Below are positions 1 through 7,843 of a stretch of 64,000 bases of DNA, piece by piece. The translations under genes and the position numbers were made by a program. The DNA comes from Desulfomicrobium escambiense DSM 10707 (lineage in GTDB: Bacteria; Desulfobacterota; Desulfovibrionia; Desulfovibrionales; Desulfomicrobiaceae): the NCBI RefSeq assembly GCF_000428825.1, contig NZ_KE386804.1:9546-73545 (forward strand), read 5' to 3'. The notes beneath the pieces were generated by a model. That model was not told where the DNA came from and searched no databases. It saw only the letters and a program-made list of their open reading frames with translations. Every line of letters starts with the position of its first letter. The first letter of the stretch is position 1.

Positions 1-1100
1 ATGCTGTCGCCGCCGTAGATCGTGTCGTTGCCGCTGTCGCCGAACAGTTCGTCCGCGTGGCCGCCTCCGTCGATGAAGTCGTCGCCATCGCCGCCATGGA
101 CGGTGTCATTGCCGCTTCCGGCGAATATGGTGTCGTTGCCGCCGTAGCCGTACAGGACGTTGATGGCGGTGTTGCCGAGGATGGAGTCGGCGTACGCCGA
201 ACCGTTGACGTCCTCGATGCCCGTCAGGATGTCGCCCTCGGCGTGGTTGCCCGCGCCGCCGCCGATCTGGGCCGCGGTCCCGTCCTGCCTGGTCAGGTCC
301 ACGTTGACCCAGGCGGTGCTGGCGCTGTAGTCCGCCAGATCGCGGGTGCCCGTGCCGCCGTTCAGTCTGTCGGCCCCGGCCCCGCCCACCAGGGTGTCGT
401 TGCCCGCACCGCCGACGAGGGTGTCGTCGCCATCCAGGCCGATGAGATGGTTGCCCGCGGCGTTGCCCGTGAGCACGTCGCCGTAGGAAGCGTCGTTGCT
501 GCCGATGAGGTTCTCGATGCCGATCAGCGTATCGCCCAGGGCGTCGTTGTCCGTCCCGCCGCCCGACTGGGCCGTTGTCCCGTCCTGGATGTTCAAGTTC
601 ACGGCCACCCAGCTCGCGCTGTCGCGGTAATCGGCGAAATCCAGGCCAAGGCCGCCGTCGATCAGGTCGGCCCCGGCCCCGCCACGCAGGGTGTCGTTGC
701 CGTCCCCGCCGAGCAGCGTGTCGTCACCGGCCAGGCCGGCAAGAAGGTTGGCCGCCGCGTCGCCGGTAATGCTGTCGCCGTAACCCGAGCCGATGACGTT
801 CTCGACGCCGATGAGCACGTCGCCCTCGGCGTGGCCGCCGGACTGGGTGGCGCGGGTGAGGTCGATGTCCACGGCCGCGGTGCTGGCGCCGTAATCCACG
901 GTGTCGCCACCTTCCTGGGTGTACAGCCAGGGCGTGAGCGCTGCGTACGCGTGCCCGCCGCCGTCCAGGGTGTCGGCGTCAGAGCCGCCGCGCATGGTGT
1001 CGTTGCCGTCCAGGCCGTAGACTTGAAACGTGTAACGGGGATCGTTGAAATCCCAGGCCGTGGTCAGATCGTCCGCCCCTTCCGTGCCCCAGATCTGGAT
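1..1100 (-). repeat. Second copy of an 895-codon internal tandem duplication in the RTX gene
   Basis: Bases 1-1100 align without net indel to 2686-3785 at a constant offset of 2685 bp (895 codons, in frame). Examples are the block starting 'atgctgtcgccgccgtag' at 1 and 2686, and 'tccgtgccccaga' at 1081 and 3766. Divergence is mostly scattered substitutions. The copy probably continues past the left edge. Confidence 0.9.
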
Positions 1101-4100
1101 CGCGCCGCCCGCGACCTCGGCCTCGTTCAGGCCGGTCTGCACGTAAAGCCGCACCGTCTGGCCGTCCTTCGCGGCTTCGTACAGGACATAGGTCTGTCCA
1201 TCGATGGTCACTTCCGGGGCGGCCTGGGTCCAGGTCCAGCCGTCGTCGGCCAGCCTGGCCACGGAGTCCCCAGCGTCCCCGGTCACCACCAGGGCCATGA
1301 GGCCGCTGCCCGCCGGGTCGGCCACGCCGTTCGACAGGATGGCGGCGCCGCTCACGGTCAGCCCCTTGCACGCGCCCGTCAGGTCGATGCGCTCGATGCC
1401 GGTGATGGTCGTGGAAGAGCTCACGTCGAGGTACTCGTCTTCCGAAATCAGCACGTCATGCCCCGCGCCGCCGTCCACCACGTCGCCCGCGCCGGCCCGG
1501 ATCAGGTCGGCGCCGTCGCCGCCCTGGAGCGTGTCATTGCCCGCTCCGCCAATGAGGGTGTCATCCCCCCCGCCGCCGATCAGGCTGTCGTCCCCGGCCA
1601 GGCCGGAGAGCACGTTGTCCTCGTTGTTGCCGATGAGCGTGTCACCATAGGCCGAACCCGTGAGATTCTCGATGGAGATGAGCACGTCGCCATAGGCATG
1701 GTTGCCGCCGTAGAGGACTCCCGGGTTGGTCCCGTCGTCGATGGTGGACAGCGTGGACGTGACCGTGCCGCCGCCGGTCTGGGCCGTTTGGCTGTCCTGC
1801 AGGTTCAGGTCCACATACACCTCGGACTCGCTCAGGCTGTAGTCCGCGGTGTCGATGCCCTCGCCGCCGTCCAGGGTGTCCGCGCCGCCGAGGCCCATGA
1901 GCAGGTCGTCGCCCGCACCGCCTTCCAGCCGGTTGGCCGCCGCGCGCCAAGCCCACTTGTCCGGCGGGGCGAGCGCCTCGTCGCCCACGGAACTGCCGAT
2001 GAGCGTGTCATCGTGGGCCGAGCCGATGACGCCGTCGATGTACCAGAGCTGATCCCCGACCTCCTCGCCGCCGGGAACGCCGGACTGGAAGCCTTTGGAC
2101 TGGTTGCGCAGGTCGATGCTGACCCCCTGGGACGCGTTCCGGTAGCTGACCATGTCGTAGTGCATGCCGCCCCACAGCACGTCTCCCCCGGCGCCGCCCT
2201 CCAGGGTGTCGTTGTGGTCGTTGCCCCACAGGATGTCGTTGCCGCCGCCCCCGATGATCAGGTCATGGCCGTCCAGACCATAGAACTCGTTGGCCTCGTC
2301 GTTGCCGATGAGCGTGTCGCCCGTCATGCCGTACGTGCCCCTAATGTGCCGGATGCCCGTCAGGACGTCGCCGATGGCGTCGTTGCCCTCCTCGCCCCCG
2401 CTTTGGGCCGTGACACCGTCCTGGATGCGCAGGTCGACGTACACGGACTGGCCGTAGTTGGCCGTGATGTCGTCGCCGGTGATCTCGTAGCTGACATAGT
2501 CGATGCCGCTGCCCATGATGCGGTCCGCGCCCTGGCTGCCGACAAGTATGCTGCGGTAGGTGGAGAGGCTGACCAGCGTGTCATTGCCCGTGCCGCCGAG
2601 GAGGAGGTCCTGGTTGCCGTCGCTGCCGCCGTCGGACCTGTGGCCGTAGAGCTCGTCGTCGCCCGCGCCGCCAAAGAGCGTGTCGATGCTGTCGCCGCCG
2701 TAGATCGTGTCGTTGCCGCTGTCGCCGTACAGTAGGTCCCTGTGGCCGCCTCCGTCGATGAAGTCGTCGCCATCGCCGCCATGAACGGTGTCGTTGCTGT
2801 TTCCGGCTACTATGGTGTCGTTGCCGCCGTAGCCGTTCAGGACGTTGGTGGCGGCGTCGCCGAGGATGGAATCAGCGTACGCCGAGCCGTTGACGTCCTC
2901 GGTGCCGGTCAGGATGTCGCCCTCGGCGTGGTTGCCCGCGCCGCCGCCGGACTGGGCAGTGGTCCCGTCCTGAAGGTTCAGGTCCACGTTGACCCAGGCG
3001 GTGCTGGCGCTGTAGTCCGCCAGGTCGCGGAAGCCCGCGCCGCCGGAAAGCACATCGGCCCCGGCCCCGCCCACCAGGGTGTCGTTGCCCGCGCCGCCGA
3101 TGAGCGTGTCGTCGCCGTCCAGGCCGATGAGATGGTTGCCCGCGGAGTTGCCCGTGAGCACGTCGCCGTGGGAAGCGTCGTTGCTGCCGATGAGGTTCTC
3201 GATGCCGATCAGCGTATCGCCCAGGGCGTCGTTGTCCGCCCCGCCGTCCGACTGGGCAGTTGTCCCATCCTGCTTTGTCAGATCCACGGCCACCCAGCTC
3301 GCGCTGTCGCGGTAATCGGCGAAATCCTGGCCAAAGCTGCCGTCGATCAGGTCGGCCCCGGCCCCGCCGCGCAGGGTGTCGTAGCCATCCCCGCCGAGCA
3401 GCGTGTCGTCGCCGCCAAGGCCGACAAGAAGGTTGGCCGCCGCGTCGCCTGTGATGCTGTCAGCGTGGGCCGAACCGATGACGTTCTCAACGCCGATGAG
3501 CACGTCGCCCTCGGCGTGGCCGCCGGACTGGGTGGCGCGGGTCAGGTCGATGTTCACGGCCGCGGTGCTCGCGCCGTAATCCACGGTGTCGCCGCCTTCC
3601 TGGGTGTACATCCAGGGAGTGTGCGCTGCGTACGCATGCCCGCCCCCGTCCAGGGTGTCGGCGCCAGAGCCGCCGCGCAGGATGTCGTTGCCGTCGAAGC
3701 CGTAAACGTGGAACTTCACGCCGTCGCGGTCGAAATGGGCCGCGCCGGTCAGGTCGTCGGACTCGTCCGTGCCCCAGACCTGGACCGTGGAATTGTGGAT
3801 GTGGAAGGTGGCCGGACCGGTGGTATCCGTGCCGTCCGTGACCGTGAAGACGAAGGTGTCGGCCTCCAGCACCAGAACCCCGTCCTGGGCGTGGGGGTCG
3901 AAGCTGAAGGTGACCCGGCCGGAGTCGATGTCGGCCTGGGTGAAGGTGACCTTGGTCGCATCCACTTCCTTGCCGTCGATGTACAGCGTGCCGTAGGCCG
4001 GACCCTGGCTGATCCTGAACAGCAGGTCCCCGGGGCCGCTCTCGCGGTCCGTGGCCCGCAGGTGGCCCGTCAGGGGCTCCATTGCGTCGTCATCAACCAG

Positions 4101-4670
4101 GAGAATATTGTTGATGTCGATGACCGGGGGGAGGTTCAGGTTGCCAGGAGCGGAATCCCCGGACAGTGCGTCGGCCAGCAGGCCGTCCTCGTCCTTCCCA
4201 GCTAAGACCTTGCCCTTCGCCAACCCGCCTCCGGCCTCGGCACTGAAGGCGGCCATACCGAGCAGTCGGCCCATGCCGAAGTCATCGCCCGTCTGCTGGT
4301 CCAGAAACGACGTGTCGGCCACGCTCGCCTCGTGGACCCCCAGGGGCTCATGCGTCACGGCCCCTTCCTCGCCGCCCGTTCCGGCCCGCTCGAACACGAT
4401 GACGGGCCGCGCCCTGAAGACCGGGGACTCGTCCGGCCCCATGGCCAGGGCTTCGGGCGGCAATCCCTGGGATTCAACCGTGAACTCGCCGATCCCTTCC
4501 AGCCGGATCGCGACCTTCCCCTCTCCGCCGGACCGTACTTCGGCCTGCTCCGGCGCAGCCGCGATGAGCAGCTGTTCGTTGCCGCGCAACGACACCGTGC
4601 CGCCATCGGAAATCTGCACTTCACGAATCGAACCATCCGCCTGACGAACGAGCACCTTATTTTTCAACAT
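1..4670 (-). CDS. Giant RTX (haemolysin-type calcium-binding) surface/secreted protein, N-terminal part
   Basis: The minus-strand frame is open from an ATG at 4670 to the window edge, giving 1556 codons with no stop. The start MLKNKVLVRQADG lacks a signal peptide, as expected for a type I secretion substrate. Residues about 183-280 resemble a cadherin-like (Cadherin_3/CSPG) repeat, with 'LLFRISQGPAYGTLYIDG' followed by 'FTVTDG'. From about residue 320 onward come arrays of GGxGxDxLxGG nonapeptides (for example GGDGYDTLRGGAGADLIDG), which bind Ca2+ in a parallel beta-roll, separated by 'ADYSASTAWVNVDL' spacers. The C-terminal secretion signal lies outside the window. The type I exporter at 12309-15970 is the likely secretion route. 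A role as a LapA-like biofilm adhesin is inference; an RTX hydrolase or S-layer-like protein is possible. Confidence 0.9.
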   Translation of the reverse strand, partial: MLKNKVLVRQADGSIREVQISDGGTVSLRGNEQLLIAAAPEQAEVRSGGEGKVAIRLEGIGEFTVESQGLPPEALAMGPDESPVFRARPVIVFERAGTGGEEGAVTHEPLGVHEASVADTSFLDQQTGDDFGMGRLLGMAAFSAEAGGGLAKGKVLAGKDEDGLLADALSGDSAPGNLNLPPVIDINNILLVDDDAMEPLTGHLRATDRESGPGDLLFRISQGPAYGTLYIDGKEVDATKVTFTQADIDSGRVTFSFDPHAQDGVLVLEADTFVFTVTDGTDTTGPATFHIHNSTVQVWGTDESDDLTGAAHFDRDGVKFHVYGFDGNDILRGGSGADTLDGGGHAYAAHTPWMYTQEGGDTVDYGASTAAVNIDLTRATQSGGHAEGDVLIGVENVIGSAHADSITGDAAANLLVGLGGDDTLLGGDGYDTLRGGAGADLIDGSFGQDFADYRDSASWVAVDLTKQDGTTAQSDGGADNDALGDTLIGIENLIGSNDASHGDVLTGNSAGNHLIGLDGDDTLIGGAGNDTLVGGAGADVLSGGAGFRDLADYSASTAWVNVDLNLQDGTTAQSGGGAGNHAEGDILTGTEDVNGSAYADSILGDAATNVLNGYGGNDTIVAGNSNDTVHGGDGDDFIDGGGHRDLLYGDSGNDTIYGGDSIDTLFGGAGDDELYGHRSDGGSDGNQDLLLGGTGNDTLVSLSTYRSILVGSQGADRIMGSGIDYVSYEITGDDITANYGQSVYVDLRIQDGVTAQSGGEEGNDAIGDVLTGIRHIRGTYGMTGDTLIGNDEANEFYGLDGHDLIIGGGGNDILWGNDHNDTLEGGAGGDVLWGGMHYDMVSYRNASQGVSIDLRNQSKGFQSGVPGGEEVGDQLWYIDGVIGSAHDDTLIGSSVGDEALAPPDKWAWRAAANRLEGGAGDDLLMGLGGADTLDGGEGIDTADYSLSESEVYVDLNLQDSQTAQTGGGTVTSTLSTIDDGTNPGVLYGGNHAYGDVLISIENLTGSAYGDTLIGNNEDNVLSGLAGDDSLIGGGGDDTLIGGAGNDTLQGGDGADLIRAGAGDVVDGGAGHDVLISEDEYLDVSSSTTITGIERIDLTGACKGLTVSGAAILSNGVADPAGSGLMALVVTGDAGDSVARLADDGWTWTQAAPEVTIDGQTYVLYEAAKDGQTVRLYVQTGLNEAEVAGGAIQIWGTEGADDLTTAWDFNDPRYTFQVYGLDGNDTMRGGSDADTLDGGGHAYAALTPWLYTQEGGDTVDYGASTAAVDIDLTRATQSGGHAEGDVLIGVENVIGSGYGDSITGDAAANLLAGLAGDDTLLGGDGNDTLRGGAGADLIDGGLGLDFADYRDSASWVAVNLNIQDGTTAQSGGGTDNDALGDTLIGIENLIGSNDASYGDVLTGNAAGNHLIGLDGDDTLVGGAGNDTLVGGAGADRLNGGTGTRDLADYSASTAWVNVDLTRQDGTAAQIGGGAGNHAEGDILTGIEDVNGSAYADSILGNTAINVLYGYGGNDTIFAGSGNDTVHGGDGDDFIDGGGHADELFGDSGNDTIYGGDS
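2686..3785 (-). repeat. First copy of the 895-codon internal duplication in the RTX gene
   Basis: Partner of bases 1-1100 at a constant +2685 offset. The encoded block runs from 'QVWGTDESDDLT' through several RTX arrays to 'NDTIYGGDS'. The protein is therefore built of long tandem modules, each with a small beta domain plus RTX blocks. Recent duplication or ongoing homogenisation is inferred from the high nucleotide identity. Confidence 0.88.
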
Positions 4671-5041
4671 GGCCTGCCCCCATATTCGAGTTGTACCAAT
4701 TTAAACATTCCGAAACAGATAGATGCTTTCGAAGTAGAGTATAATGCGAATGCTCACCTAATTTTCAATGCAGTTTCTACAGTAACAATCTCATACAAAA
4801 CAAAAAATCATACGGTTTTACACTAATAAACGACCCCCGTGAGCCATGACGGGCACGTATTCGAAAGGCAGCGCCGGGGATCAAAAAAGGGAGAGAAGAA
4901 AACGGCAGAGGGAAAGGGACGACGTCACGGGCGCCGACGGCGGATGGCGAGCCGTAAGGGAGACCGGCAATCAATCACATTTCGAACACGACATGCGAGG
5001 AATATATGGATGAGGCAGCGGAAGGCGTGGCGACGTATGCG
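4671..5041 (-). promoter_or_regulatory. Leader/promoter region of the RTX gene
   Basis: This 371-bp non-coding stretch lies between the stop of the upstream kinase (5042) and the RTX start. Bases 4690-4835 are markedly AT-rich. On the minus strand a TTGAAA (4768-4763) and a TATACT (4743-4738) could form a sigma-70 promoter, but the 19-bp spacer is long, so this is a weak call. The putative RBS is a G-run 7 bases before the ATG. Bases 4836-5041 are GC-rich, with no gene or clear terminator seen. Confidence 0.35.
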
Positions 5042-7843
5042 TCAGGAGGGTCGAACCGCGAGGGCGGCCAGTGTTCTGAAAAGCTCGGCGGCGTCCACGG
5101 GCTTGGCCAGGTGCGCGTTCATGCCCGCATCAAGGCAGCGCTCCCTGTCGCCAGGCAGGACGTTGGTGGTCAGGGCGATGACGGGCAGTCGGGCGAACCG
5201 CTGGCGGGTCCTGATGGCCCGCGTGGCTTCGTACCCGTCCATCTCGGGCATGTGGATGTCCATGAGCACTGCGTCCAGGGGGGGAAGCGAAACGTCGAGA
5301 ACGCGGTCCACGGCCTGGGCGCCGTTGCCCGCGACTTCCACCAGCACTCCGGCCTGGGACAGAATCAGGCCGATGAGTTCCTGGTTGGCCGGATTGTCCT
5401 CGGCCAGGAGGACGCGCAGACCGCGCGACAGCTCGCGGTTTCGCAGTTCCTCGGCGGACATGCCGTTCATGCCCGGTTCGACAGGTCCGCCAAGACCCCT
5501 GGCCCGCCGCAGCATGTCGCCCAGGGACGCCGCGGTGAATGGCTTGGCCAGCACGCCCCGGACACCGTGCTCCTCGGGCCGGAACCGTTCGACCTCGGGC
5601 CGGGCCAGGCTGGTCATGAGCACCACCGGCGCCTGGGGCACGGGTTTCGACGCGCGCAGGAGGTCCGCGCCTTCGGGTCCGCTCATGTCCGGAAGGTCCC
5701 AGTCCAGAAGGATCAGGCTGAAATCTTCTGCAGACGCCATGCGGGCGGCTTCCTCCGCCGAACCGACGCACACGCTCGAAAGGCCCAGGCGCGCCGCCGC
5801 ATGTTCCGCGGCCTCCCGGCTTGCGGGCCTGCTCTCCGCCACCAGCACGGGGCCGGTGCTCGGGGCCATGGCGCGCCCCGCGGCCGGGCCTTCCGGGTCA
5901 GGGTCGAACACCGCCGTGAACTCGAAGGTCGAGCCCTCGCCCAGCCGGCTGCGCACCGCGATGTCCCCGCCCATGAGGTGCACCAGCCTGCGGCTGATGT
6001 TCAGTCCCAGGCCCGTGCCGCCGAAGTTGCGGGCGGTGGACGCGTCGGCCTGCTCGAAGGACCCGAACAGGCGCGGCAGCACGGCCTCGTCGATGCCGAT
6101 GCCCGTGTCCACGACCTGGAAGCGCAGGGCGATCTTCCCCGCGGACGTCGTCGGGTCTTCGGCGCCCGTGACGGCCAGGCGGACCGTGCCGTCATGGGTG
6201 AACTTGATGGCGTTGCCGCCCAAATTGACCAGAATCTGCTTGAGCCGCAACGGGTCGCCGACCAGGCGGGACGGGAGGCCGGGCAGCACGGAGATCGCCA
6301 GTTCGTTGCCGTTCGCGAAGGCCTTGGGCGCCAGGATGTCCCCCACCTCGTCCAGCATCGCGTCCAGATCGAAGGGCCTGAGGTCCAGCGCCACCTTGTC
6401 GGCCTCGATCTTGGACAGGTCCAGAATGTCGTTGATGATGCCCATGAGATGATCGGCCGAAGCGCGAATCTTGAGCAGATATTGACGCAGCCTCCCTTCG
6501 GCCTCCAGTTGGAGGGAAAGGTTCAGAAATCCGAGGATGGCGGTCATGGGCGTGCGGATCTCGTGGCTCATGCTGGCCAGAAACGTGCTCTTGGCCCGGG
6601 CCATGGCCTCGGCCGCCTGGCGCTGCACGGCCATGGCCTTGACCGTGTAGGCCAGCAGAAGGGACATGGCGACGCCCTCGCATACGAAGCCGACCCAGGT
6701 GATCGACGGGTGCGCGAAGGAAAAGGCCCCGTGGGCGGCCCGATTGTAGTAGGAAATGGTGGTGGCCGCTGCGCCCCATGCGATCAGGAAGATGCTTGGA
6801 ACCACCCGGTCGCGCTTCAGGCTGATGATGCAGGCCCATGCCCCCATCAGCACCACGGGCACGGCCATGTTCATGGAGAATTTCCCCTGCATTGCCGGTG
6901 GCAGGAAAAAGGCGCAGGCGGCCACCGCGAAAACCAACCAGATAAAGAAAAGCATGACCGCATCGGTCCTCCTGTTGTACTTCCGGAGCTCCAAAAACTC
7001 CCTGACCACACAGGGCAGAAAAACCTGAGCCGCCAGGCCGACCGTCATGATGGCCGCCGGCATGTCCCTGAAGGTGAGGAGATGCTGATAACTGGTCAGG
7101 GCCACGAAACCGACAAGGGACAGGTTGCTCAGGACCAGCCATTTGAACTTGCCGATTCCGGTGTACAGATAGATGGCCAGATGGACGATCGTCATCGTGC
7201 AGAATAAGCCCAGCACCAGGCCCGTGCCCGCTACCTTGACGCCGTTGATCCATATGGCCCGGTCGACGGTGGTGATGTGCGGGCTCAGGACCAGCGGCCG
7301 GACGCCCGTGACCCGGATGTAGCAGGTGGTCGGGGCCGTCAGCCCCGTGGGCAGGCGGAACTGTCGACGTTCCTGATCGCCGGAGGACGAGAGCAGATAG
7401 CCGGAGCCATATGTTCTCCATCCGCCGGGAGCGCTCGCGTCAGGCACGAACAGTTCGAAGGTGCCGTACAGGTTCCAGCCCGGGTCGAAAATCCAGTAGC
7501 GGGGCAGCCCGCCCCCGTCCGAAGGCAGTTCCCTGACGGTGAACCGGAACCACAGGGCCGAGTTCCTGAACCCGAAATTGAAGCGCCCATTCGGCGGCGG
7601 GCCGAACCGCGAATCGGTCTCGGGCGCGGCCGCCTGATCCACGGTCAACTGCCTGTCCGCATCCTCCAGATATTCCATGTAGGGCCGCAGGTCGTACTCG
7701 TCGCTCTCCCCGCCCAGCACGCACACGCCGACGGCAAAAGCCCGGGAACTCCACACGTGCACGAGCAGCAGGGTCGCAAGCAGGACAAAAAGCGCCCGGC
7801 GCGGTGCACGGGCCGCGTGCGCAGGGGTCGGACCGCTACGCAT
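5042..7843 (-). CDS. 7TMR-DISM hybrid sensor histidine kinase with two receiver domains (paralog 1)
   Basis: The 933-residue protein has a signal peptide (1 to about 37, ending AFA), a periplasmic 7TMR-DISMED2-type beta domain (about 45-195, with 'NFGFRNSALWFRF'), seven membrane segments (about 205-400), a HisKA domain with the phospho-accepting H427 in [10 protein letters not shown], an HATPase domain, then two receivers. The C-terminal receiver is canonical (LLAEDNPANQ, MDIHMPEMDG, LAKPVD). The first receiver keeps LLDWDLPDMSG but has 'VAESRP' where an acidic pair is expected, so its Mg2+ pocket may be impaired. The start overlaps the stop of paralog 2 by 8 bp (ATGCGTAG), implying translational coupling. 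It probably senses a periplasmic ligand, identity unknown, and feeds a phosphorelay through the nearby HPt protein. Confidence 0.93.
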   Translation of the reverse strand: MRSGPTPAHAARAPRRALFVLLATLLLVHVWSSRAFAVGVCVLGGESDEYDLRPYMEYLEDADRQLTVDQAAAPETDSRFGPPPNGRFNFGFRNSALWFRFTVRELPSDGGGLPRYWIFDPGWNLYGTFELFVPDASAPGGWRTYGSGYLLSSSGDQERRQFRLPTGLTAPTTCYIRVTGVRPLVLSPHITTVDRAIWINGVKVAGTGLVLGLFCTMTIVHLAIYLYTGIGKFKWLVLSNLSLVGFVALTSYQHLLTFRDMPAAIMTVGLAAQVFLPCVVREFLELRKYNRRTDAVMLFFIWLVFAVAACAFFLPPAMQGKFSMNMAVPVVLMGAWACIISLKRDRVVPSIFLIAWGAAATTISYYNRAAHGAFSFAHPSITWVGFVCEGVAMSLLLAYTVKAMAVQRQAAEAMARAKSTFLASMSHEIRTPMTAILGFLNLSLQLEAEGRLRQYLLKIRASADHLMGIINDILDLSKIEADKVALDLRPFDLDAMLDEVGDILAPKAFANGNELAISVLPGLPSRLVGDPLRLKQILVNLGGNAIKFTHDGTVRLAVTGAEDPTTSAGKIALRFQVVDTGIGIDEAVLPRLFGSFEQADASTARNFGGTGLGLNISRRLVHLMGGDIAVRSRLGEGSTFEFTAVFDPDPEGPAAGRAMAPSTGPVLVAESRPASREAAEHAAARLGLSSVCVGSAEEAARMASAEDFSLILLDWDLPDMSGPEGADLLRASKPVPQAPVVLMTSLARPEVERFRPEEHGVRGVLAKPFTAASLGDMLRRARGLGGPVEPGMNGMSAEELRNRELSRGLRVLLAEDNPANQELIGLILSQAGVLVEVAGNGAQAVDRVLDVSLPPLDAVLMDIHMPEMDGYEATRAIRTRQRFARLPVIALTTNVLPGDRERCLDAGMNAHLAKPVDAAELFRTLAALAVRPS

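Noticed and set aside
1-3700. Short tandem DNA repeats suggesting a CRISPR or minisatellite
   Set aside because: The periodicity (27 bp = 9 codons) comes from the RTX nonapeptide; units vary and there are no unique spacers.
57-4205. Two long plus-strand open frames (892 and 487 codons) rich in Val/Ala/Gly
   Set aside because: They lie antisense to the RTX gene. The GC-rich Ca-binding repeats create stop-free complementary frames; the translated sequence is low-complexity with no family.
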